Source of the DNA: Flectonema sp. DT1601 | Lineage: Eukaryota; Euglenozoa; Diplonemea; Diplonemida; Diplonemidae | DNA: 64,000 nucleotides | Direction of reading: 5' to 3' | Assembly (NCBI GenBank): GCA_964019425.1 | Contig: OZ025856.1 | Span: 558,001 to 622,000 of the forward strand | Shown: piece after piece, positions 21,453-33,339 of the stretch | How positions within the stretch are numbered: the first letter of the stretch is position 1 | Layout: each line of letters opens with the position of its first letter | Translations under genes and position numbers: made by a program | Notes under the pieces: generated by a model | The model's input: the letters and a program-made list of their open reading frames with translations, nothing else | Told to the model about the DNA's origin: nothing | The model's database searches: none

Positions 21453-22169
21453 TTTTTCTCTTTTTCGTAATGACGGAAAATGTGACAAAAACATAGTCAA
21501 AGGGCGGATTGATCACCCACTGGTCGAGTTGAGACATATTCCCGTTGCAATAAATCACCAAGACCCCTCCCGTGTGATCGATCACTTTAAAATGTTACTG
21601 TGCAGTTCACCAGTGAGACTAAGACCTCCAACCAAAATTCACCAGACTTCAAGCAGCATTCCAAATTAGGTAATTTTTGTCAGACACATTCGAACCATCG
21701 AGAACAGAAATTCTCACGTTTTATTTATTTATACACGTTAGTAAAAGCCTGACCTTTAGAAATGTGGCTTAACGATCCTCATCATTGATGTAGGTTTCGT
21801 GACTTAGAAGCCGTCAATGTGGCCCTCCTCCCAGCCAAACTCCCCACCTGACTGGTGTCTCCAAACGAGGGGTCGAGCCGAAGCCCGTTTGTCGCTGGAA
21901 TCGGAAAAGCTACGAGTCCGAAACCCTAACCTCCGAAGAGGCAGCTGCCGTTCCCCCATCATTGGATAAGTAAAGCGACGATAAGAGTAGTGGTATTTCA
22001 TTGTTGGTAAACCTCCCACCTATAACTACACCCGACTAGAGTCAAACTCAACAGGGTCTTCTTTCCCCGCTGACAGTTTCAAGTCCGTTCCCTTGACTGC
22101 TGTTCGCCAGATAGTAGGTAGGGACAGAAGGAATCTCATTAGTCCATTCATGCGCGTCTTTGATTAGAA

Positions 22170-22201
<32 letters not shown>

Positions 22202-22280
22202 CAGTTGCAAATTTGTTTTTTCAAGTTGGACTTTGTACGGAACAGGCGGGCTTTTATTAGGGGTTCCCCCCCCCCCCTTG
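21453..22280. other. Spacer without recognisable genes
   Basis: Less homopolymer-rich than elsewhere. It holds a C run at about 22266-22277 followed by ttgg, immediately before the first 352-bp repeat. No gene or RNA is seen. Confidence 0.5.
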
Positions 22281-22632
22281 GTATTTTTTTCAAAGAATTG
22301 TTGATTTTAAGCAAGTAATTTGTAGGTGAAACCTACACTCTGCCGTATTACATTATACCCTGGTTTTGGTTTCCCAGGGCTCACGATTAATTCAAAATTG
22401 AATAACTCGATTCCGTACTGCACTGAATGACAACACGGAAAAAGAGATGTGTATGCAGCTAAGTTAGAAACATTTATTATAATGTAAAGTATTTACGTCA
22501 ATCGCAGAGTGTATACCTACACTAACATTACCTTTAGTCACTGTATCTCAGAACTAATGTTAAATTATCGTTATGTTGTTTATGATACAAAACATTTGTA
22601 TTTTACGTACAAACTCGAACAGTTAACCCCCC
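22281..22632 (+). repeat. 352-bp direct repeat, left copy
   Basis: From tatttttttcaaagaattg to gaacagttaacccc, nearly identical to 23548-23899. Contains ccctggttttggtttcccag, an imperfect palindrome also found in the RHS 5' flanks at about 40993, 41863 and 52303. No coding potential is evident. Confidence 0.85.
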
Positions 22633-23547
22633 ATCACTCTGTACCCAGGTTGAAGCTTCGCGACAACCCGTTTGTGAGCAGAGTACAGGTGCAAATATAC
22701 GCAAGCAAATTTGTGCCCGGCGCAACGCGCCTAGGATGTGTATCCAGTTACTGATTAGTCAACTATGGATACAATACATCCAAATGTTAGCTCTTGTTAT
22801 TAATAATTCTTTACATCTCCTTTTATTTTGAGACAGAAACTTGATCATTAAACACCTTTAGTTCTAATCACAATAGTGACCATAAAAAGATCAATCCATG
22901 ACTACTAATCAATACACGGATATTCCGGAGTTACAATGGAATTTCTCTGATCTAACTTTAGGCAGCATTGGTCGTAGCGGCGTTCTCAACCCACGTGCAT
23001 AAAAGAAATTATGTCACGGAAAATGAAATAAAAATAAAGAACAGAATGTAGGATTTCAAAGGACGCATAAAATCAAGTTTCTTTGTCAGTTACCTGAGTT
23101 GGCCCGTAGCCCCTTTGAATTAGGACAACATTTAGAGAAAAATATTATTGTAATTCGTATAATTCAAATAATGTAAATCTAACTGTCTTACGTCATTTTG
23201 TTTTCTTTATTGAAAGAAAGTACATTCCTGTTACATAAACTACAGGTAGAAAATACTGAGGTAAACCTTAACCATGAAGGTCAATTTTGTGAGAACTCTA
23301 ACATGTTCGCGTATAGAACATAGAGGGACACGGATGATTGTTTTCTTTTTGAATACATTCCCCACTCTGGACTTTGCCAATTAAATGTCTTAACCCAAAA
23401 CCCGTCGATGCCGTCACCCCAACATTATTTGTTGGATTATGCAACCCCCTCAGATTTTCTAACTGAATTCTGGATAACGCTACCATAATTTATTTAAGGT
23501 GAGTGCTCCGCTAGTAGTGTGCTACGAACTAGCAATTTTTGCTAACA
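22633..23547. other. Unique sequence between the 352-bp direct repeats
   Basis: About 915 bases with no convincing gene on either strand. The longest frames are about 60 codons and show no recognisable motif. It would be the internal part if the whole 22281-23899 unit is a non-autonomous element. Confidence 0.5.
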
Positions 23548-23899
23548 TATTTTTTTCAAAGAATTGTTGATTTTAAGCAAGTAATTTGTAGGTGAAACCT
23601 ACACTCTGCCGTATTACATTATACCCTGGTTTTGGTTTCCCAGGGCTCACGATTAATTCAAAATTGAATAACTCGATTCCGTACTGCACTGAATGACAAC
23701 ACGGAAAAAGAGATGTGTATGCAGCTAAGTTAGAAACATTTATTATAATGTAAAGTATTTACGTCAATCGCAGAGTGTATACCTACACTAACATTACCTT
23801 TAGTCACTGTATCTCAGAACTAATGTTAAATTATCGTTATGTTGTTTATGATACAAAACATTTGTATTTTACGTACAAACTCGAACAGTTAACCCCCCC
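23548..23899 (+). repeat. 352-bp direct repeat, right copy
   Basis: Same sequence as 22281-22632. It is followed by cccc then ttgg, matching the run of C and ttgg just left of the first copy. That could be a target-site duplication around a 1.6-kb unit. Confidence 0.85.
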
Positions 23900-23955
23900 C
23901 TTGGGGGGGTTGGGGGGGCTTGCGTCCCGCCAAGAATTTGGCGGACGCAAGCCAC
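23891..23955. repeat. GC-rich hairpin with C/G runs
   Basis: The arms ggcttgcgtcccgccaa (23917-23933) and ttggcggacgcaagcc (23938-23953) pair over 16 bp with one bulged base and a 4-base loop. A C run at 23893-23900 can also pair with the G runs at 23903-23909 and 23912-23918. The right arm recurs at 41793-41819, 52233-52259 and 63417-63446. Confidence 0.8.
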
Positions 23956-24009
23956 CCTTGCACTCTTCCCGCTTGGTAGGCTAAAAAACAAAAAACCCGC
24001 CGCAAGCCA

Positions 24010-24119
24010 AATTTTTGGGTCAAGTTCGAGTCCTGGTGGACAACTTTTTTTTGTAGGGAGTTGGCGATTTCGCAAACTATTTTTGTTGAATTAGAGGTTT
24101 TCCCAAAAAAAAAAAAAAA
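24010..24119 (+). repeat. SINE-like short interspersed repeat, copy 4 (plus)
   Basis: Starts near gggtcaagttcgagtcctgg, whose agttcgagtcc resembles a Pol III B box. It continues through gagttggcgatttcgcaaac, ends ggttttccc and has an A tail (24105-24119). This is the best preserved copy and suggests a tRNA-derived SINE. Confidence 0.6.
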
Positions 24120-24142
24120 GCTTTTGGAATGTTTGTTAACGC

Positions 24143-24173
<31 letters not shown>

Positions 24174-25469
24174 AAGCAATTTAATCGTTACTTTTATTAG
24201 CAGACAGCAACATTTAAAAAATAAATCAAAAAAAATCAAAAAAAAAAAAAAATTAACAGCAGTTCGTTCAGGAATTAGATTTCTTTTTACCCCGTGTTGT
24301 TATTTTTCCTGGCCACAGCCTGTTCTGACTCATCCTCCCAGACACTTTAAATTACGTTATGTGTTTCTGCTGCTTGGCACATTTCGTCATCTCCGAGGAC
24401 AGGTGTTTTTTGTTTTGTTACTCAGATTATACTTTCGGAAATTGTGTTTACTGATAGGCAGCTGTCGGTATTTATTGGTTACCAACCTAGCGAGGGCTAT
24501 TTTCTGTCCACTGTTCCTCAAGCGTTGCTAATAATAAAAAAATATTCTGACCCGCAACCTCGCCATACCAGGTTCGATTAATCAAATATCGTTGTTAAGT
24601 GTCGAGTGAACTTCTGCACTGTTGACATGCTTTTTTTTTTTTTTTTTAAAAGTTATGTAGTGCATAGAAGATTAATGTTCGCGATATAATAAAACGCTCC
24701 TTCCTTATTTGGATGAATTAGCGTTGAAGTCCATCTCTAAATTCGGGTTCTGTTTTTTTTTTTTTATTCTGTTTTTCTTTTTTGATTAACTCTCTCCCGC
24801 GTTCTTCGATGTATATTGTTATATTAAAAAAAAAAAAAAAAAAAAGGGTCGAGTGTTCTCTGAGATGTTTTTTTTTTTTGTTTCTAACTTCCAGGCAATC
24901 AGCTGAAATGACTGCCATCCTCGGTGTCTTCTGTAGGTGTAAAAAAAATGTAAAAAAAAAATTCATGAAATCTTCACACACATAGTCTGATTGTTATTTA
25001 GTAAGGGTGATTCATATCCGACAGGGAAATTAGGGTTTACATACTCCTCTGTTTTTGTTGGGTGATGCTAGACCCTGTTAACCTTTCGTTGAGTCAATGA
25101 AGTGATAATTTATTAGATTTTAGTGTGATACGAATTCTTTTTGAGAATACGAAGGTTTACTGATCCCTCTGTTTTTTTGTTGGGCGATGGCTAAACCTTA
25201 CCTTCTCCTCTAAAAAATAAGAGGATTAAAAAAACTCACAATTCAATTCTCTACCCGCAGATCGGGTGTGACCTTCTTCAGTTTTATATTTCAATAAAAA
25301 GGGTTCTTCTCTAAGAGAAGAAGCCTCCCTATCTATGTTAGTTCTGTACGCTGGGTAGATAACCCCTAGAGTCTATGTGGTTGACACAAAAAAAAAAAAA
25401 AAAAAAAAAAAACAACAGGCGGGGGGTAGTACTTGAGATTCAAATAGTTTTCTCTTGATCTACGTCTCT

Positions 25470-25505
<36 letters not shown>

Positions 25506-26103
25506 CCTATCTTGAATTAACCCTCGTATTATTCTTTTGATCATCTTAGTCATTTTCTTATTACAAGCAAAGAAAAAAAAAAAAAAAAAAAAATAGAATA
25601 AATTTATTATCGAATGTAGTGTAAAATTCAAAGGCGTGGAGTACACATTCAAAGATTTAAAAACCCACTCGATTGCTTTCAAAAAGGCTAAGCAATTACC
25701 CATAGTTCACTGTTTCTTTAACAGATAGTTGTATTATCGTTTTATGTGTTATGATTTTGTATTTTTTTTTTTTTTTTTTTTGCAAAGGATTCAAGCAGTT
25801 AACTGCTGCTCAATTAAACCCCCACACTCAAAAAAAAAAAAAAAAAAAAAAGAAAAGAAAGAAAGAAGAAAAGAAAAGAGAACGAAAATGATGGAAAGTC
25901 CATCAACATTGAAGAACCTTTTTTTTAATCTTTCCGAATACTCGCTTTTATCTGTTTTTTTTTTTTTTTTTTTCCCAGAAAAAAAAAAAAAAAAAAAAAA
26001 AAAAACACAAATTAAGCGAAAAAGAACGTACTTATTTTTTTTTTCGTGTCAATTTTTTCTTGCCGTCTGTAAGCATCTCGGAAGTGTTGAAAATTTTCGG
26101 TGC

Positions 26104-26136
<33 letters not shown>

Positions 26137-29100
26137 TTATGTGTCATTTGCTTTTTTTTCGTCGCAAACCTTTCTTGCTTTGCTTTATCGTCACCTAGAG
26201 TGAGTGATGTCGATGGTTCTTCTTAGCGTTGTGAGTTGGAAAAAAAAAAAAAAAAAAAAAAAAAAAGATAGAATGAGAAACGTGACACAAACTTCTTACT
26301 TCTTATGTCCATCCATATACGAGTGATAGAGCTTGCATAAAACTGTTTGTTATTAAAGCGAAATCCAGTTAGATTCATTCTTGTTTATCTGTAAATTGGA
26401 GATGTGGTAGCACACAAAGCATTTGTTCACTATTTTCTTTTTACATTTTTTCGTTTCTTTGTCTACATTGAGATTTATACATTATACATTATTCTAATTT
26501 TAATTTCTTTTTCACCCCCATGAAATGACTTTATTATCCTGATACATTTTACATTTACCAACCCTTACTTACAACCCATTCCCAATCATTTCTGATATTT
26601 TTTAAATTTTTAACGTGGCACCGGAATCAATGCTTTCTGTTTTTCTCACATCAGCGTTAAGTTCCCTGTGCCTTCAACAAATTAATTTTGTATCGGAGTT
26701 TCGAGGGCTTTAAAGGGTTCTTTGTCTGTCTAATTTACCGGTGCTTTAAACTACATGGAATTGCACATGTCAAAGACTCTGAGGAGTTGCTGGATCCCGA
26801 TACCTTGCTCCCCATAGTTTTTTTTTTTTTTTTTTTGAAGATTTGTTATGTATCTAATAAGCTCTTGCCAAAAAAAAAAAAATTGTTTGTTTCCTTTCGT
26901 CACAGTTTTCTTGCACCATGAAATTCCTGCTGCATAAAGGAATGGGAGCAAAAAAAAAAAAAAAAAAAAAAAAGAATGAAATGAAATGAAAAGCACGGTT
27001 TAGATCGTCGGATGTTTTTTGTTTCTTTTTCAAGATTCCGAAATGAAAAGGAAATTGTGCTTCGCAAGATCGCACTTCCTACTTTGCATCCATCCATTGT
27101 CTCCAGTGCATTATTATTATTCCTTATGGTGTGTTTTCCGTGATTGCATTCAGAAGGGATTGATGGCGAATTCGGTGATCATTCAACATAGTCATCCGCG
27201 GCACTCCCACTAACTAGTGTGAGATTACTGCAGCGGTAGGTTATACTAATGCACGTTACCTGACTTGGATTAATTGGAGGTAGACGGCTTGCGTTGAAGT
27301 ACAACTTTCCTTTATTTGATACATCGAACATCCTTTTCCAAAAAAAAAAAAAAAAAATTATAAAATGCAATAATATTATATAATTATAGATCACGTGAGG
27401 TCACGTGAAGCGTTATCCACAATTTAGCTGCGCTGAATATGCAGCGCTTTTTTTTTTTTTTTTTTTTTTTTTTTCGAGTTTGCTTTTTTTTTCCTTTTCT
27501 TTTTTTTTTTTAAATACTGTCAGTAATGGAAAAAAAGGAAAAAAAATAAAGAATTTTTGATCGCTGTCAACTGTGTTCTCCTTAACGAAGGCTTTTATTG
27601 TTCTTACTGTCTTTGATATCGTTGAGTGGAGTGAGACTGGAAGGTCATAATTACCCCATTTTCTTTTTTTTTTTTTCTTTCCGAAACTCTTTTTTTTTTT
27701 GTATATTTTTTATTTTAATTGTCGGAATTCCGTTGTTCTAGATAACTGAATTTGGTTTTTCTGATGAGAGGGGAAAAAAAAAATAAGCAAAACAAAGAAG
27801 TAAGTTTCTATTTTCTTGTGTTGAAAATAGAAATTAATTTCTTTGTTTTGTCTTCTTTCTCGTTTTTTTAATTATTATTATTCACTGAACACCATGAAAA
27901 GGAAAAAAAAAAAAAAAAGAAAAAGAAAAAAAAAAGGCTATTCTGCCGACGGTTCTCTTTGGTGTCTGGTTTAACTAGTGCTCAGTGGTTAATTAACATT
28001 AAAAGCCACTTGTGTCGTTTTCGATTTGTGAAAAAAAGTCAACATTAACAGAATTTATTACCTAAAAGTTAGGTGCTGACTCTCTCTTTGTTTACTTCCG
28101 AAGCCTCTTTATTCGAGTTCATGTAGAAAAAAAAGTGCAATCTTGTTTTTTTTAAAAAAAAAAAATATTGTTGAACTTGTTGGGATTTTTTTTTTTTTTA
28201 AATTCTCTCTTTTTTTCCCCCTCTTTTTTAATTCCGGGAAAAAAAAAAAAAAAAAAAAAACTAAAATGCCACAGAAATTAATTGAAAATTGTTTTTTCCT
28301 GTCTTTTCTTTTTATTCTTGCAGAAAATCTTTCTTGTGAAAAAGGAAAAAAAAAAAAAAACAAAGCATAACAAAAAAAAAAAAAAACTAACTTAAAAATA
28401 GTTTATTGCAAACAGATCTAAGTTTTTGACTGCAACAGACATCTTTCGAAATATCTGAAAAAACTGACGACGCTTACCAAGAGAAATAGTTGAGACACTC
28501 TCAACTAGTGAGCAGTGCAAGCAGCCTCTCACTCTGCTGTAAGATAGCTGCCATGATTTGAAGCACTACAGGAATGTCCATCTCTCTCATTCTAAATGTC
28601 AACTCTACAAACAGACTTGATTGATGGTAATTTGAACTTCCTGCGAAAAAAACATTAAAAAAAATAAAAAATCTCAAGCTGTGATAAGTTAAATATTGGA
28701 AGCAAAAAAAGTCGTTTGAAGTTTTTCTTTTTTATCCGAGAGATCTGTTTTATTGGCAAGGTTTCTTGAACTGAGTTACCGAGTCTTAATCCAGAGTTGC
28801 GGCAGATCTGCTGCTTTATCTCCCTTGGTTGATTATTTTTATTTTTTATTTCTTTTTCCTTCCAAGATTTCACTTGATCCAAAAAAAAAATCAACTTGAA
28901 AAGTTGTTGAGGCATTGCCCACGATGATATCGCAAGCGTACAGGCTACCAGCATGACCAACCAGAAAAAAAAAGTACCTTGTGAGGTGGGCACTAAGCCT
29001 CCTATTTCACCGCCCTGTTAATCCCCCTGAGGCTTCTTCTTTGCAGTGGTCTTCATAATGTTAATGATGTTATTCAGAATCCCCTTCCTATTAAAAGTAT

Positions 29101-29600
29101 TCCCTTTAAGTTGCTTTATCGTTAGTTCCAGTTTCAAAGTTGCTCCTGTTCACTGTCAATACCTTTTTATAGCTTAAAGCGCCTCACGCTGATTCACTGT
29201 TTCTCTGGCATTTTTTACTTCAAAGCCCCCTCCCTTGCCAAAACTCACCACCGTTGCATCCCTCTGTGCGAAAGATGCTGTTTCTCAACCGTTTCTTTTT
29301 TGTTTCATTTTTCACCCTTGCTTAGTAGTACAATCTGGCTCCTATTAAAAATGTTAGTCGTGTAGCGTTACACGCTTAAGGAAGCATCTGCATATTACCC
29401 TGTTCGAGAGAGTGTTCTGAATTTCCAGTAGTCCCTTGAATCTTGGAGTTGTTGGATTTTTTAGCCTTGAGACTTAATAGTCTGGTTGTCTTAATGTCCT
29501 CACGGTGTGTATCCCCTGACATACTACGTGAGCATGACTTCCCCGACTGAGAAGAATCCTAAAACAGTCGTCATACAAGGAATGTACTTCTTGTCCTTAC
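24120..29600. other. Homopolymer-rich spacer, first half
   Basis: Dominated by A and T runs, several over 20 bases (for example about 25471-25505, 26107-26135 and 26240-26266). Two imperfect ~50-base repeats occur at 25033-25086 and 25151-25206 (both with cctctgttttt and gttggg). A perfect 19-base palindrome, ttcttctctaagagaagaa, lies at 25304-25322. No gene on either strand is convincing; frames are poly-Phe or poly-Lys. Confidence 0.55.
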
Positions 29601-29958
29601 TGCGAACACTTGTCAAAAAAAAAAAAAATATGTTGTCGTGCTTTCAAATTCAAATTCAAGGAATCGTTTTTTTTGGAGCATGAAAAAAAAAAAAAAAAAA
29701 AAATTCTACGTAAACAAAGTTATATTTTTGTATTTTTATCCATTGCCTCCCTATTGTCAATGCAATCAAGGTTATTATGATTGTATGGTTGTCGGAGGAG
29801 ATAGGAATTTTCTTTTTTTTTTTAATTTCTATGTTTTTTTTGTATTCAATTCATATCTATCCAGTACAACGATTCCCTACTATGTTTATCATCATCATGG
29901 TCTGCACAAATTGTGCCACCGTATAACCTGATTGGCAAGTTCTTTCTTTGCTGAACTT

Positions 29959-29991
<33 letters not shown>

Positions 29992-31183
29992 CCCCGATCT
30001 TGTAAGCACTTATAGTCAGGTAATACTTTCCAATGAAAATAATAATAAACTCTTTTCCCTTTTTTTGGCGACAAATTTGGTGTCAATCAGTAGTCTGCAA
30101 CGCTGCTTGTTTCACAGGTGGTAGGTCTTGGTTCGCACTATACCCGAAGAATCTCTTTTCTCGTGTGCTTTTCCAGAATTAGGTTTGCACCATTACTGGT
30201 TAGCGATGTATTTTGTTGAACGCAAGACGGAGTTCTGTCGCACTGGTGGGGAATAATTCACGACTGCTGGAAATATATATATCGGATTTCATCAACATAA
30301 TATGTCGGTATTTAAAAAAAAGCAAATTTTTTTTTTTTTTTAACGTAGCAAAATTCAACGTTTTAGACATCTGCCGCTTGCGCACGAACAAGGCGTTAGT
30401 TGTGTTATAAATTTTCGAGCAAGGCTATATTTATTATCATTATTATTTTTTCTTTTTTTTTTTAAATAAAGTTTTTCCATTTTTTTCTTTTTTTCATCCA
30501 ATCCCTATTTGTTTTGTTTTGCTTTGTTTCTGTTCATTCCTCTTTTTTTGCTTGTCGTTCCGTTTTTTTTTATTTTTTTTTTTTTATTTATTTTATTGTT
30601 GTTCACTAAACTATTCTTTCCCTTTTTTTTTTTTTTTCTTCTTTTTTTGTTTTTTTTTTAAAAAACATCGCAAGTGTTCAGTTGGTTCAGTTGGTTTTCT
30701 TTCAGAAGAAAATGGGGGAAAAAAAAAAAAAAAAAACAAGAGCTGAGATTGCTATTAGTTGTGGCAATATCTGACCGTCGCTAGCACATCTAGAGAGTTC
30801 TGCACATGATGTCAATCAAGCAGTTCTTTCGTTTCTTTCTTCGGTAAAGAAACCCAAAAACACAGATGGTAATTGATATCCTGCTTGGAATGAAATAACA
30901 AAAAAAATTAATCACAAAAAAAAAAAAAAAAAAAAAAAACAGAATTGCGTTATATATCATGGTGTCTATTTTAGACATATTTTCTGATCAGCAATTCATG
31001 CAAACAACCAAAAAAGAAAAAGAAAAAAGAAAACGTCGATCTAGCAGAGAACATGTAAACATAAAATAAAAATCGTTTTACTCTGCAGATTTTCCGAAGA
31101 ATCAAAATAATCAAAAAATAACAATAATAAATCTTTTAAGGCTTCCCTACCATACCTTTTGATTGTATTCTTTTCAAGTAGAT

Positions 31184-31217
<34 letters not shown>

Positions 31218-33303
31218 AACCTTTCCCTCAAGTCGTCTTCACCTCAGGAGGGGCGTTTCTGTGTTACTTGAGATATGAGTCAAAAAAAAGAACAAAAAGA
31301 ACAAAAAAAAAAAAAAAAACAAAAAAAAAAAAAACATCTATCACTCCCGCTATTGAGTGTCGACTTTTAGGTGAGAACAAGTGTTCTCCTTATCATTATG
31401 TGTCCACAGAGAGTGATATTTTTTTTTTTTTTTTCTTTTTTTTTTGTTATTATTCCAAGCTTTCCTGACAGTATACATTGAGATAACGGTCTTGTTGTTC
31501 AATGTAGACTGAGAGAGGGAAACAAAAACATTAATAGAAGTAAGTCCGTGCTTGCTATTGCTTTGATATTCTTCTCATTGATCACTCTAAATGTCAACTC
31601 GCTGGACTGACAGTCCGCATTCACTTTTATAAGAAAAAGGGGTTCTGCGCTGGTGTGTTCCTTGTTATTCTTTCTGATTACTAGAATGATAGCAGTAGTA
31701 GATAATCCACACCTGGTCAGCTGCATCTTTTTTCTTCTTCTTTATGTTCTTCCCCCAATTAGAAATGAAAGAATAGGGGAAAAAAAAAAAAAAAAATTCA
31801 CAAAAGCGGTGTCTGTTTTACCAACATTTGGTATTCGTCGGCCCCTCCCTTGTGCGTGTCCCCCCTCAATAAATAGCTGGGTAATAGTATTAAGGAATAT
31901 CCGTGCTTTTTTTTCCATTCCCGTTTTCCCTTTTTTCTTTTTCTGCCCAACGATTTAGTCGTAGGCAACCCTGCATATTAGGATAATCTAATTTAAACTG
32001 CTTTGTGTGAGCAGCTCGAGGAAAAAAAAATTAAAAAAAAAAAAAAGGATACAACGATTACTCATTGAAACGATGTAGCTGTTTCTGAAATTGAATATTT
32101 GTCATTTTTAAAAAACGACGACCGTCGGAGGGGGTCGTAAAGATGTGTAAAGATTTCGTTGGTATTATAAAACGCTAATTTTTAAAAAAAAAAAAAAAAA
32201 AATAACCTAAAAAAACACGAAGGAATGTATTGTAACGCTCTTCTGAGAGTTAATCTGTTGTTTTGTTTTCCCCAATCTCCGGGTTTAGTAGAAAATGTAT
32301 TATCTAGCTTTTTTAGGTGTCATTCTAAAATGAAACTTTAGTCTTCTGTTGTTTTCTTCAGTTTAACCTTAATACTTATTTTAGTATTATAAAGTTCACT
32401 TACTGTTTTTCTACATTGTACCCAAATCTCCTGTTTTAGTAAAGAAAAAATATATATGCAGAAAATCAATATTTTCTTGCAAAGAGATACCAAACGATAT
32501 ATCGTAGTACACACGTCTACAGAGTAGATGTGAATCCTGAAACGGAAAAAAAAAAAAAAAAAAAAAAAAAAACCCTTTACAAGAATTTATGGTAAGGTAC
32601 TGGTGATTTAAAACTGTAGCTTTGGAAACCACGAAGGATTCCAATTAGTACGGTACTTGCCTCTTACTGTAGATCTCTGGATCCACCATTAAGGATTGCG
32701 AGGCTTTATAGTATCCATTTATTCTAGCTTAACTACTTTTGATGAAGGTTTATGGTCCGATGAAAAGATTTTCTTTTTTAAAAAAAAAATTTTTTTATTA
32801 GCTCCAAAAATAAACAAAAAAAAACCTTTTTTTTTGTTTGTAGTCCTTTACGATTGCATTAATGTGATAGAACAACAGAACAATTTATTTAATGGTTTTT
32901 TTTTTTTTTTTTTTTTTTTTTTTCATTATTCTGGGTGCATTTTCTTTTTACAATAAACTTATGTCTATACTAACTTAGATTGATGAGGCCTTTGAGAGAA
33001 CAACGTTGCAAGATACACTTGCTTCGGTTTTGTTAGAACCCATCTCAAGGATTGCGAGACTGGAGAAGTCTGTTGTATTGTTGCACTCTCATAAACACAT
33101 CATCTTTTATTTATTTATTATTATTATTTTTTTTTAGTGTGGCAGATTTATAATGTAAGTTTCCTGTGAAGGTGACCCTTCTTCGTCGCTCACTTCCTTT
33201 TTACCCCTCCAGACTTGTTACTTTTGAGTATTTTAAAAAGTTTACTACTGTGTTCTACATTTTGTTAAATTATCACTCCTTCCCATTTTCTCTCTTTTTG
33301 TCA

Positions 33304-33339
<36 letters not shown>

